From Megamonas hypermegale (GTDB taxonomy: Bacteria; Bacillota; Negativicutes; Selenomonadales; Selenomonadaceae): a DNA stretch of 64,000 nucleotides. The stretch spans positions 744,001 to 808,000 of the forward strand of contig NZ_LT906446.1 of NCBI RefSeq assembly GCF_900187035.1, given 5' to 3'. The notes below the pieces were generated by a model. The model did not search any database and had not been told where the DNA came from. It was given only the letters and a program-made list of their open reading frames with translations. Positions within the stretch are counted from its first letter, which is position 1. Every line of letters starts with the position of its first letter. Below, one piece after another: positions 55,558 to 63,786 of the stretch. The translations under genes and the position numbers were made by a program.

Positions 55558-55591
55558 AAATAGGCTACCACATATTAGTGATAGCCTATTT
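55558..55591 (-). terminator. Terminator of ftsY
   Basis: AAATAGGCTA (55558-55567) pairs with TAGCCTATTT (55582-55591). An A run before it gives the T run on the minus strand. Confidence 0.85.
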
Positions 55592-55595
55592 CAAA

Positions 55596-56522
55596 TTAAT
55601 CTTCTTTTTTGATATCGAATAATGCAGCAGCAAAATCATTAGCGATAAATGGACGTAAATCATCAATGCCTTCACCAACGCCAATCCATTTTACAGGCAT
55701 AGATAATTCAGCTTTAAGTCCGATTACTACGCCACCTTTAGCTGTGCCATCAAGTTTTGTCAAAACCAAACCAGAAATCGGTGCAGCTTTAGTGAAAAGT
55801 TCTGCTTGATTTATAGCATTTTGACCAGTTGTAGCATCGAGTACAAGCAAAGTTTCATGTGGTGCATCAGCGATTTCACGCTTGATTACACGCTGAATTT
55901 TATTTAATTCCGTCATTAAATTTGCTTTATTATGCAAACGACCTGCTGTATCAATGATGAGCATATCTATTTTTCTAGCTGTGGCAGCTTTTACAGCGTC
56001 AAATACTACAGCCGCTGGGTCAGAACCTTCTTCATGTTTGATAACTGGAACGCCTACACGTTGTCCCCAGATTTCTAATTGGTCAATCGCAGCAGCGCGG
56101 AATGTATCAGCAGCAGCAAACATCACAGATTTTCCCTGTTCTTTATAATATTGACCGAGTTTACCAATTGTTGTAGTCTTGCCTACACCGTTTACACCGA
56201 TTACAAGAATTACAGTCGGCCCACTTTGTGCAATGCGAGTTTCATCATTACCTTCATTGAGCATTTCTGTAATGCGTTTGATTAAAAACGGTTTTAAATC
56301 TTCAGGTGTATTAATTTCTTTTTTCTTAATACCAGCACGAACATCATCCATCAATTTAAGGGAAGTTTTAACACCTACATCTGCCTGAATTAAAGCATCT
56401 TCCAAATCATCTAATAAATCATCATCTATATCAGCATAACCGATAATGACTTTTTCGATTTTTTCAGTTAATGTTTTACGTGTTTTAGTGAGTCCTTCTT
56501 TTAATTTACTAAAAAATCCCAT
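55596..56522 (-). CDS. ftsY: Signal recognition particle receptor FtsY
   Basis: 308 aa SRP GTPase without the long acidic A domain. N domain helices (1-90), then GVNGVGKTTTIGKLGQYY (G1), AADTFRAAAIDQLEIW, DTAGRLHNKANLM (G3) and TKLDGTAKGGVVIGL (G4/G5). It docks ribosome-SRP complexes at the membrane. Lies four bases after smc in the same operon, the usual smc-ftsY order. Confidence 0.98.
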   Translation of the reverse strand: MGFFSKLKEGLTKTRKTLTEKIEKVIIGYADIDDDLLDDLEDALIQADVGVKTSLKLMDDVRAGIKKKEINTPEDLKPFLIKRITEMLNEGNDETRIAQSGPTVILVIGVNGVGKTTTIGKLGQYYKEQGKSVMFAAADTFRAAAIDQLEIWGQRVGVPVIKHEEGSDPAAVVFDAVKAATARKIDMLIIDTAGRLHNKANLMTELNKIQRVIKREIADAPHETLLVLDATTGQNAINQAELFTKAAPISGLVLTKLDGTAKGGVVIGLKAELSMPVKWIGVGEGIDDLRPFIANDFAAALFDIKKED

Positions 56523-56526
56523 AGAT

Positions 56527-59500
56527 TTAGCCTCTTTCCTTATAATCTTCTAATCTTACAGAAATCAATTTTGATACACCTGCATCTTCAATGGTTACAC
56601 CATACATGACATCAGCAGCTTCCATCGTTCCTTTGCGGTGTGTAACCAAAATAAACTGTGTATTTTGAGCGTATTCTTTCAAAAACTTAGCGAAACGTTT
56701 TACATTTGCTTCATCAAGTGGTGCGTCAATTTCATCTAATACGCTAAATGGCGCAGGATTGTATGTGAAAAATGCAAATAACAATGCGATAACAGTGAGT
56801 GTTCTTTCACCGCCAGAGAGAACAGCCAAACTTTGTGGTTTCTTATCAGGTGGTTCTACTTCGATTTCAATGCCTGAATTTAAGATATCATCTTTATTCG
56901 TGAGTATTAAATTCGCTCTGCCACCGCCAAAAAGTTGCTTAAATATATTGTTAAAATTAATTTTTATCTGCTCAAAAGCAGTACCGAACTGACTCGACAT
57001 CGTCTTATCTATCTGCTCGATGATTTTAAGTAAATCTTCTTTAGCCTTGATTAAATCATCAATTTGCTTTGTCATAAATGTATATCGTTCATTCAAAGAT
57101 TCATATTCATTTATAGCATTTGGATTTACTGCACCAATTGCTTTTAATTCTTTTTCTAATTTTTTCAGCTTTGATTTAAGCTCATTTTCTTCAATATCTA
57201 AGCGATGAATTAAAGCTTCTTCCGGTGAAAGAGAATATTCTTCTTGTAATTGATTAATGCACTGTTTGATTTCTGTTTCTAATTTCGCCGTATTTATTTC
57301 ACATTTATGAATTTTATCTTTGAGCACATTTACCTTATCAGCAATTTTAGCTCGTTCTTCATCCATATCAGACAATTCACTTCTAAAGCCTAATTGACGC
57401 TTATAGAGCATATCGTATTCATTTTTGCCATCAGTTTTTAATTTTTCAAGATTAATAGCTGAATTTTCGAGTTGTTTAAGTTCTGCTAAACTGTCATCAA
57501 TTACTTTTTGCAAGCTAGCCATTTCCTTATTGCTATCTTCTAAAAATGTCTGATATCGCTCACATTGCCCTAATAATATTTTTATCTTATCATTATGACG
57601 AATTACTTCTTGTCGAGCTTCTGTACAGCTAATCTGTCTTTGCATGATTTTTTGTTGCTTGATTTTCGTATCCGTTTTTAAACTTTCAATATCGCTTTGA
57701 ATATCATCGTATGAAACTTTATTTTCGCCAATAGTTTGTTTCATTTCGGCGATGATTGCCGTTTGATTTTCGATATCCACTTCTAATGCTGTCTTTTTAA
57801 CTATTAAAGCAGAAATGCGGTTATCAATGGATTTCAAAACATTTTCTTGTTCATTAAACCAAAGCTCTAATTGTTTTAACTCTACATCTTTCTGTGCTAA
57901 TAATAATGAGAGTTCTTGCCAATCTTTTTGCAATGAATTTATATTTTCTGCTAAAGCTTGGCGCTTAGCTTCATCATCTTCATATTTTGCTTTGCGTTCT
58001 TTTAAATCTTTTCGTTCACTTGTGAGAAAATCTTTTAATTCTGCCAGTTCTCCTGCACGATGTAAAAATCCTGCTTCTTTGCTTTGAGAACTCCCACCAG
58101 AAATAGCCCCGCCAGGTTGCAATAATTCACCCTCTAACGTTACGATACGCAAGCGATAATCGTACAATTTAGCCAGTTTTAACGCATTATCTACATCATC
58201 AACTACTAAAATTCGACCGAGTAGCGATTTAGTGATTACCTTATATTCACTATCTATATCGACAAGCTCATCAGCATAAGCGATAAAGCCATATTTGCCA
58301 GCTTCGATTTCAGTTCGTTTACTTCTATGTTCTTGAATTGTCGTTAGTGGCATAAAAGTAACGCGACCTAATTTATTTTTCTTTAAATAATTGATTGCCG
58401 CTTTCGCCGTTTCTGTATCATTCGTAACGACATTTTGCATAGCATTGCCCAAAGCTGTTTCAATAGCAGTGATAAATGGGTCTTCTACATGAATTAGTTC
58501 AGCTACAGCACCGCAAATTCCTTTGCGCCATGGCTCATTAGCCTTTAACACGCGTTTTACAGCTTTGCCAAAACCTTCATATGAAGATTGCATATCTTGG
58601 AAGAACTTAACTTTTTCTTCTGCCATGCGTATATTTTGGCGCATTTCCGCCATTATACCTTCCGCTTCTTTACATTCAGCAGTCAATTCTTTTAAATTAT
58701 CTTGCTGGGATGATATTCCATCTTGCTTTGCCTGTAACTTAGCTTTTGTCTTATCTATATCAGCTAAAAGCAATTCCTTAGCAGTATTTTTTTCTATTTT
58801 TTCATTAATTGCATGCTTATGTGCGCTATGTTGATTTTCAATATTTTGCTCAATATCGCTTAAATCGCGTTGCAATAACAATAATTTTTGATTTTGCTCT
58901 TCAATTTGTTTGCGATGCTTATTTTCCTGTTCTTGCCTTGCTTTTAATTCATTTTCTTTATCTTTTATAGCATCTTCTAATTTTTGCAATTCTGCATTTT
59001 CATTTTGCAACAACTGTTCTAATTTATCAGCCGTATTATTAGCAATGGCAACTTTTCGCTTCAACTCTTCACTATCAGCTTTAGCGATTTTCAAATCATC
59101 AGAAGTTTGTGTTTGTCTCTCTTCCAAACGCTGTTGAGATTGACAACTTTGACGAATGCGTTCTTGCAATAATGTAGATTGATTTTTACTGCGTTCGATT
59201 TCTTCATGAATTTTTTGATTGTTTTCACCCAAACTGCGCAACTTCTTTTCTAAATCAGTGATTGCTTTTTGCTTAGCTATTTTTTCTGCTTCTGAAACGG
59301 ATACACTAGCTTCCAGCGTAGCGCGTTTAGCTTCATAATCGTTTATTTCAGTTTCAAACTTTTTATTTTCATTATTAAGGCTTTCATATTTATAGAGGAT
59401 TTGTGTTAAACGACAATCTTTATATTCTTTATTTATCGTATTATAACGCTGTGTCTTTTCTGATTGTTCTTTAAGTGGACCGAGTTGCTTTTCAATTTCG

Positions 59501-60087
59501 CTGACTATATCATTTAAACGCACAACATTATTCTGCGTATTATCGAGTTTGCGCAAAGCTTCTTTCTTGCGGTCGCGATATTTTGTAATACCAGCACATT
59601 CTTCAAAGAAATAACGTCTATCTTCTGGTTTCGTATTTAAAACTTCATCGACTTTATTTTGACTGATAACGCTCATGGAATTTTTACCAAGTCCCGTATC
59701 AGCGAATAAATTATAAATATCTTTTAATCTACACTTCGTTTTATTGATTAAAAATTCGCTTTCACCAGAACGAAAAATTCGTCTTGTTATCATTATTTCC
59801 TGGAAATCAAGAGGCAATCTGCCATCACTATTATCAAATGTGATAGAAACTTCTGCCGCACCGAGCGGTCGCCTTGTACTGCTACCCGTAAAAATGATAT
59901 CTTCTGCCTTATTGCCACGCAAATTTCGCACATTTTGCTCACCGAGTACCCAGCGAATAGCATCAGTTATATTGCTCTTTCCACTGCCATTTGGTCCGAC
60001 AATTGCCGTTATACCTTTATCAAATTCTATTTCTAATTTATCGGCAAAAGACTTAAAACCGTATGCTTCAAGTCTTTTAAGTTGCAT
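56527..60087 (-). CDS. smc: Chromosome partition protein SMC
   Basis: 1186 aa. N-terminal Walker A GPNGSGKSNITDAIRWVLGE (31-50), coiled-coil arm (about 170-500), hinge (about 510-680, GICGAVAELIHVEDPFITAIE and LRIVTLEGELLQPGGAISGG), returning coil, then signature LSGGERTLTVIAL and Walker B FSVLDEIDAPLDEANV near the end. It compacts and separates chromosomes with ScpA and ScpB (scpB at 52.6 kb). Ribosome site GGGGGTGAA. Confidence 0.99.
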   Translation of the reverse strand: MQLKRLEAYGFKSFADKLEIEFDKGITAIVGPNGSGKSNITDAIRWVLGEQNVRNLRGNKAEDIIFTGSSTRRPLGAAEVSITFDNSDGRLPLDFQEIMITRRIFRSGESEFLINKTKCRLKDIYNLFADTGLGKNSMSVISQNKVDEVLNTKPEDRRYFFEECAGITKYRDRKKEALRKLDNTQNNVVRLNDIVSEIEKQLGPLKEQSEKTQRYNTINKEYKDCRLTQILYKYESLNNENKKFETEINDYEAKRATLEASVSVSEAEKIAKQKAITDLEKKLRSLGENNQKIHEEIERSKNQSTLLQERIRQSCQSQQRLEERQTQTSDDLKIAKADSEELKRKVAIANNTADKLEQLLQNENAELQKLEDAIKDKENELKARQEQENKHRKQIEEQNQKLLLLQRDLSDIEQNIENQHSAHKHAINEKIEKNTAKELLLADIDKTKAKLQAKQDGISSQQDNLKELTAECKEAEGIMAEMRQNIRMAEEKVKFFQDMQSSYEGFGKAVKRVLKANEPWRKGICGAVAELIHVEDPFITAIETALGNAMQNVVTNDTETAKAAINYLKKNKLGRVTFMPLTTIQEHRSKRTEIEAGKYGFIAYADELVDIDSEYKVITKSLLGRILVVDDVDNALKLAKLYDYRLRIVTLEGELLQPGGAISGGSSQSKEAGFLHRAGELAELKDFLTSERKDLKERKAKYEDDEAKRQALAENINSLQKDWQELSLLLAQKDVELKQLELWFNEQENVLKSIDNRISALIVKKTALEVDIENQTAIIAEMKQTIGENKVSYDDIQSDIESLKTDTKIKQQKIMQRQISCTEARQEVIRHNDKIKILLGQCERYQTFLEDSNKEMASLQKVIDDSLAELKQLENSAINLEKLKTDGKNEYDMLYKRQLGFRSELSDMDEERAKIADKVNVLKDKIHKCEINTAKLETEIKQCINQLQEEYSLSPEEALIHRLDIEENELKSKLKKLEKELKAIGAVNPNAINEYESLNERYTFMTKQIDDLIKAKEDLLKIIEQIDKTMSSQFGTAFEQIKINFNNIFKQLFGGGRANLILTNKDDILNSGIEIEVEPPDKKPQSLAVLSGGERTLTVIALLFAFFTYNPAPFSVLDEIDAPLDEANVKRFAKFLKEYAQNTQFILVTHRKGTMEAADVMYGVTIEDAGVSKLISVRLEDYKERG

Positions 60088-60149
60088 AAATTCACCCCCT
60101 GTTTAATATTACATATAGTTAACAAATATTTACTAATATAACACGATAT

Positions 60150-60192
60150 CAAAAAAAGATAAAGGCTGAACACTGCGATAATGTTCAGTCCT
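60150..60192 (-). terminator. Terminator of the HxlR gene
   Basis: GGCTGAACA and TGTTCAGTCC form a nine- to ten-pair stem whose minus-strand tail is TTTATCTTTTTTT. It overlaps the stop codon of the HxlR gene. Confidence 0.85.
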
Positions 60193-60532
60193 TGCTCGTA
60201 TCCATATTACTAAAAATTTTTTTATAATTAATGCCCCATTGTGCCATAGCTTCAATGATAGGTTCCATACTTTTGCCTAAATCGCTCAAAGAATATTCTA
60301 CATGTGGTGGAACTTCAGGATAAATTTTGCGCTTGACAATTCCATCTAATTCCATAGAACGAAGACTATCCGTCAATACTTTTTGGCTGATACCCGTTAA
60401 ATCTCGTTTTAATTCATTAAAGCGCCATGGTCGTTGCATTAAATTGCGTATGATTAAAATTTTCCACTTACTGCCAATCAATTGTACTGTTATAGCTACA
60501 GGACATTCAGGCAATTCCGCTTTTTTTAGCAT
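60185..60532 (-). CDS. HxlR family transcriptional regulator
   Basis: 115 aa winged helix. ECPVAITVQLIGSKWKILIIRNL at the start carries the conserved cysteine; RPWRFNELKRDLTGISQKVLTDSLRSME is the DNA-recognition part, and VEYSLSDLGKSMEPIIEAMAQWG ends the wing. HxlR members often sense aldehydes, quinones or oxidants. No target gene is obvious next to it. Confidence 0.93.
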   Translation of the reverse strand: MLKKAELPECPVAITVQLIGSKWKILIIRNLMQRPWRFNELKRDLTGISQKVLTDSLRSMELDGIVKRKIYPEVPPHVEYSLSDLGKSMEPIIEAMAQWGINYKKIFSNMDTSKD

Positions 60533-60636
60533 ATCATCACTCTTTCTACAATAAATTATAAAGCAAATGCTAATTTACATCAATACAGGTATAATTTTAA
60601 TCATCTATTTTGAAAAAATTTATAGCTAAAACTATA

Positions 60637-60664
60637 AAAGCAGGTTAAAATAACCTGCTTTTTA
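60637..60664 (-). terminator. Terminator of the DUF4261 gene
   Basis: AGCAGGTTA (60639-60647) and TAACCTGCT (60651-60659) with three-base loop, A run on one side and T run on the other; overlaps the gene's end. Confidence 0.85.
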
Positions 60665-61519
60665 TTCGCTTCTATCACCTGCGGCAAATTTACCCATTTC
60701 AATATCAAGAACAGAGCGAAGTGGCTCGATAATAGAGTCTTCATAACGACATTTCCATTGCACAGTATTCGTCATTTTGCCATTGTCATCCATGCCATCA
60801 ATCGTATCTCCATCGCGAATGATATTTTCTTCACTGCTCAATAAATACCAGATTAAACTATAAGCGAGATTGGCAACTTTATTTGGATTTACGCCTTTAA
60901 AATGAAATTGTACATCACTTAAACCAACGCCATTTAATCCCATGCTATCAACGATAAACTCATTGCTATCAGGAACATTAAAGAAACGTATATTTATCAT
61001 ACTGAAAATAAATCTACCAATTCCCTGTTGTTTGAATTTCTTTATAGCTTGTGGAATTTGCAACTTACCAGCAGTTTTAACCCATACTAATTTACAAGTA
61101 GGAAATAAAGATAATGCAATTTCTAACCACTGCATAAGCATGATAGCGCGTTGCTGTGGAATTTGTCCTGAAGCTCCTGCATCAAATATTTTAATGGAAT
61201 ATTTGCATTTAGATAAAAGTTCTTCACTATTTTCTACGTTCCAAATCTGACTGCGTTCAAATTCAGAAATACTATCTTGTTTAAAATCGACAACTTTTCC
61301 CATGCCTAAATAAACAGGTTCAAATTTGCCATCACCTTTAAAAGCTGTATATTCTTTTATAGAAAAACTCGTTAAATCACTTGTTCGATTGACCGCTTCA
61401 ATATCACCAAAAACTTCTTTTGCCACGCGCAATACAGCATTTGATGTAGGTCTTTTTACTTCATCTTCAAATAAAAGTTCAATAACGAAAGAATTTTTTA
61501 AATCACTAATTGTATTCAT
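60662..61519 (-). CDS. DUF4261 domain protein
   Basis: 285 aa soluble protein. The C-terminal third has the DUF4261 pattern (VDSMGLNGVGLSDVQFHFKG, then NPNKVANLAYSLIWYLL and WKCRYEDSIIEPLRSVLDIE). The N-terminal part holds mixed alpha/beta segments such as FVIELLFEDEVKRP with no catalytic motif. Function unknown. It lies downstream of the DUF1292 gene on the same strand but is separated from it by a terminator. Confidence 0.75.
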   Translation of the reverse strand: MNTISDLKNSFVIELLFEDEVKRPTSNAVLRVAKEVFGDIEAVNRTSDLTSFSIKEYTAFKGDGKFEPVYLGMGKVVDFKQDSISEFERSQIWNVENSEELLSKCKYSIKIFDAGASGQIPQQRAIMLMQWLEIALSLFPTCKLVWVKTAGKLQIPQAIKKFKQQGIGRFIFSMINIRFFNVPDSNEFIVDSMGLNGVGLSDVQFHFKGVNPNKVANLAYSLIWYLLSSEENIIRDGDTIDGMDDNGKMTNTVQWKCRYEDSIIEPLRSVLDIEMGKFAAGDRSE

Positions 61520-61544
61520 TTTTCACCTCATCAATTTCATAAAA

Positions 61545-61571
61545 AAGAAGATACCAAAAAGGTACCTTCTT
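61545..61571 (-). terminator. Terminator of the DUF1292 gene
   Basis: AAGAAGATACC (61545-61555) and GGTACCTTCTT (61561-61571) with one mismatch; six A residues before it become the U run on the minus strand. Confidence 0.8.
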
Positions 61572-61596
61572 ATATCAGCATATATTAACAAAAAGA

Positions 61597-61953
61597 TTAT
61601 TCGTCAGCTTCTAATTTATCCATTAATTCTTCATATGCTTTTTGAGCTATTTCAAATTCTTCATCAGTTGGTTCGATGTATTCTACTTCGCCATCTTCAT
61701 CTTTTACAACTTTAGCGAGAATAACATCAACTTCTTCATCGCAATCGCATTCTTCGTCATGAATATGTTCTTCTTCGCAACCGCAACCACATTCATCACC
61801 ATCGATACTTACTAAAATAGCATATTCATCTTCACCAGCAGGGAAAACCATTTCTTCTACATAGTTGTATTCGTTGCCGTCTTCATCAGTGATTACAACA
61901 ACAGTGCCTTCGCTATCATCTTCAATAACGGAATTATTTTTTAATTCATCCAT
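61597..61953 (-). CDS. DUF1292 domain protein with cysteine/histidine-rich insert
   Basis: 118 aa, very acidic. VVITDEDGNEYNYVEEMVF and the ILVSIDGDE strand are the DUF1292 core; the end PTDEEFEIAQKAYEELMD is also typical. Between them lies DECGCGCEEEHIHDEECDCDEE split across residues about 52-73, with five cysteines and two histidines that could bind a metal. DUF1292 function is unknown; relatives often sit near ruvX/alaS-type genes, not seen here. Ribosome site AGGAGGA. Confidence 0.85.
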   Translation of the reverse strand: MDELKNNSVIEDDSEGTVVVITDEDGNEYNYVEEMVFPAGEDEYAILVSIDGDECGCGCEEEHIHDEECDCDEEVDVILAKVVKDEDGEVEYIEPTDEEFEIAQKAYEELMDKLEADE

Positions 61954-62204
61954 TAGAATGTCCTCCTAAATTTAAACTTAACATAATCATATCATATTTC
62001 TTCTTACTTGCCAAAACTTTTTCTAAGCTATGTAAAATTTCTTTAAAATCCCAAAAAACACCATATCAAAAGACTTTTCGATAAAAAATATTATTTCAAC
62101 AAAATATATTTTACAGAGATTATTATAATCTCATTATCATTTTACTTTTAAAATCAAAATTTTATCTAATTATTACATAAACAGAATCTTTATATTTATT
62201 TTCA
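61954..62204. promoter_or_regulatory. Intergenic region upstream of DUF1292 and yefM-yoeB
   Basis: About 250 bases with no gene. It holds a perfect 17-bp palindrome at 62116-62132 (GAGATTA, TTA, TAATCTC) followed by ATTATCATTTT. The combination resembles Fur/PerR-type operators but no single box matches fully. Confidence 0.4.
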
Positions 62205-62233
62205 TTGAAAAAGCGTACTAAATATTGTACAAT
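62205..62233 (+). promoter_or_regulatory. Promoter and operator of yefM-yoeB
   Basis: TTGAAA (62205-62210), 17-base spacer, TACAAT (62228-62233). Two GTAC cores lie at 62215-62218 and 62227-62230, with centres 12 bp apart; the second is inside the perfect palindrome ATTGTACAAT (62224-62233) covering the -10 box. E. coli YefM-YoeB uses TGTACA repeats with the same 12-bp spacing, so this should be the autorepression site. Confidence 0.8.
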
Positions 62234-62257
62234 AAATTATAGAAAGAGGTGTTTAAT

Positions 62258-62515
62258 ATGTTAGCTGTAAATTATTCTACAATTAGAAGCAAACTCAAAA
62301 CTTACTGCGATGAAGCTACAGATAATAATCAAACAATTATTGTTACTCGTAAAGCTGAAAAAAATGTAGTAATTTTAAGCCTTGAGAAATATAATCGCCT
62401 TATGAAAATTGTTCAAAATGCTGAATATTTATCTATGATTGATAGAGGAATAAAACAATTAGAAGCTGGAAAAGGTCAAAAACATGACTTAATTGAGGTT
62501 GATTTAGATGAATAA
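62258..62515 (+). CDS. yefM: Antitoxin of the Phd/YefM family
   Basis: 85 aa from the ATG at 62258, eight bases after AGAAAGAGG; a GTG three codons earlier overlaps that site. NYSTIRSKLKTYCDEATDNNQTIIVTRKAEKNVVILSLEKYNRL is split over the N-terminal DNA-binding fold typical of YefM; the C-terminal half is the toxin-wrapping tail. It neutralises YoeB and represses the operon with it. Overlaps the toxin gene by eight bases. Confidence 0.93.
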   Translation: MLAVNYSTIRSKLKTYCDEATDNNQTIIVTRKAEKNVVILSLEKYNRLMKIVQNAEYLSMIDRGIKQLEAGKGQKHDLIEVDLDE

Positions 62516-62768
62516 ACTTTGGTCTGACCGAGCGTGGGATGATTATTTGTACTGGCAATTTCAAGACAAAAAAACTTTAAAGAAAATAAATGATTTAATT
62601 AAAGATATAGAACGAAATGGATTGTCTGAAGGAATAGGAAAACCAGAACCTTTAAAATATAAAAATGTCTGGAGTAGACGTATCGATAAAGAAAATCGCC
62701 TAGTCTATAATATTGTTGGTGAAGACTTATGGATTATAGCCTGTAGAGGTCATTATATTTCTTTATAA
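62508..62768 (+). CDS. yoeB: Toxin of the Txe/YoeB family, ribosome-dependent mRNA endonuclease
   Basis: 86 aa RelE-fold. WSDRAWDDYLYWQFQDKKT start; catalytic-type residues E47 (GKPEPLK), R64 (KENRLVY) and H82 (CRGHY) correspond to E46, R65 and H83 of E. coli YoeB. WSRRIDKENRLVYN is the family signature. It cuts mRNA in the ribosomal A site when free of YefM. All key residues are present, so the toxin should be active. Terminator at 62807-62846. Confidence 0.94.
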   Translation: MNKLWSDRAWDDYLYWQFQDKKTLKKINDLIKDIERNGLSEGIGKPEPLKYKNVWSRRIDKENRLVYNIVGEDLWIIACRGHYISL

Positions 62769-62806
62769 GTTAAATTATAAAAATCATATTTTATTCATAT
62801 CCTAAA

Positions 62807-62846
62807 AAAAGAGCCTAACCTTAATTTTTAATGGTTAGGTTCTTTT
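62807..62846 (+). terminator. Terminator after yefM-yoeB
   Basis: CCTAACC (62814-62820) and GGTTAGG (62833-62839) with flanking AAAAGAG/TTCTTTT, an A run before and a T run after. Confidence 0.85.
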
Positions 62847-62907
62847 ACAAAATTTAATATGTTAATCTAATAAACTAGTATAATTATAATAAAAGGAGTG
62901 AATTACT

Positions 62908-63447
62908 ATGAACAATAATTTAGTTTACGAAAACACTCAAGACGAAATAAAAACTGAACTTATTAATGGTAAAGTTTTTATGATGTCACCTAGACCAAGA
63001 TTGGAACATAATATAGTTTTAGGTAATATATTTGGTTTATTTTGGACATATTTAAAAGGTAAAACTTGTCGTGCCTATTGTGATGGAGTAGATGTATTTA
63101 TTGATGAAAAAAATAGATTTATTCCTGATGTTATGATTGTTTGTAATCCTAGTATTAGAAAAAAAGATGGAATTTATGGAGCACCTGATTTAGTAGTTGA
63201 AGTATTATCTCCGTCTACCGCTCATAATGATAGATTTAGAAAAAAAGAAATATATGCTAAAGCAGGAGTAAAAGAATATTGGATTGTAGACCCATTAAAC
63301 TGTATAATTGAAACTTATTTAAATCAAAATAATGATTTCATACTGGATAAATTTTATAATACAGATGATACTGAAATCAAAGTTTCCGTTTGCGATAATT
63401 TAGTAGTAAAAATAGAAGATATATTCGATTATATTGATGAATTATAA
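62908..63447 (+). CDS. Uma2 family (DUF820) endonuclease-like protein
   Basis: 179 aa PD-(D/E)XK-type fold. ELINGKVFMMSPRPRLEHN start, FIPDVMIVCNP and APDLVVEVLSPSTAHNDRFRKKEIYAKAGVKEYWIVDP carry the D...ExxxP...K catalytic pattern of Uma2. These proteins are common in cyanobacteria and scattered elsewhere; no substrate is established. TATAAT at 62879-62884 is a probable -10 box. Single gene, AAAAGGAGTG ribosome site. Confidence 0.9.
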   Translation: MNNNLVYENTQDEIKTELINGKVFMMSPRPRLEHNIVLGNIFGLFWTYLKGKTCRAYCDGVDVFIDEKNRFIPDVMIVCNPSIRKKDGIYGAPDLVVEVLSPSTAHNDRFRKKEIYAKAGVKEYWIVDPLNCIIETYLNQNNDFILDKFYNTDDTEIKVSVCDNLVVKIEDIFDYIDEL

Positions 63448-63460
63448 TAAAATACAAAAT

Positions 63461-63514
63461 AAACTGCATCCCAAAAGTTGAACACAAAAATAACTTTTGA
63501 AGTGCAGTTTTTTA
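63461..63514 (+). terminator. Two-tier terminator after the Uma2 gene
   Basis: Outer AAACTGCA (63461-63468) with TGCAGTTT (63503-63510), inner CAAAAGTT (63472-63479) with AACTTTTG (63492-63499), then a T run. Confidence 0.85.
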
Positions 63515-63598
63515 TAATTAAATACTCAAATAAATTTAATCAGTACAATAATAGTTTCTGTTGCCATTTTATTTATAGAAACTTACATAAAATAGAGA

Positions 63599-63630
63599 AA
63601 AGAGAGGACGTAAAAAATCCTCTCTTTTTT
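63599..63630. terminator. Terminator hairpin downstream of pckA
   Basis: AAAGAGAGGA (63599-63608) and TCCTCTCTTT (63618-63627) followed by TTTT; A-rich on the other side, so it can end pckA on the minus strand. Confidence 0.8.
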
Positions 63631-63658
63631 TGTTTGAACGCTATTTTGCCGAAAATCC

Positions 63659-63778
63659 TTGATTTTACTGGCTTCGTGGACTATTTTTTTGTTGCCATTT
63701 TTTTAAAACTATATGAAAATCATACAAAAAATGATTTTGTTCTATTTTCATGAAATCCCGAAACCCCAGTAAAATCAA
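63659..63778. repeat. 120-bp element with 13-bp perfect inverted ends
   Basis: TTGATTTTACTGG (63659-63671) and CCAGTAAAATCAA (63766-63778) are exact inverted copies, extended by TTCG/CGAA just inside. The interior carries a second hairpin, AAAATCAT (63716-63723) with ATGATTTT (63731-63738), nested in ATGAAAAT/ATTTTCAT. No open frame of quality and no clear target duplication. It begins eight bases after the pckA stop. It may be a MITE-like insertion or a structured 3' RNA. Confidence 0.55.
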
Positions 63779-63786
63779 CATATTTT

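Noticed and set aside
63478-63753. 91-codon plus-strand open frame between the Uma2 gene and pckA
   Set aside because: It starts inside the Uma2 terminator, crosses another terminator and the inverted-repeat element, has no ribosome site and no recognisable protein features.
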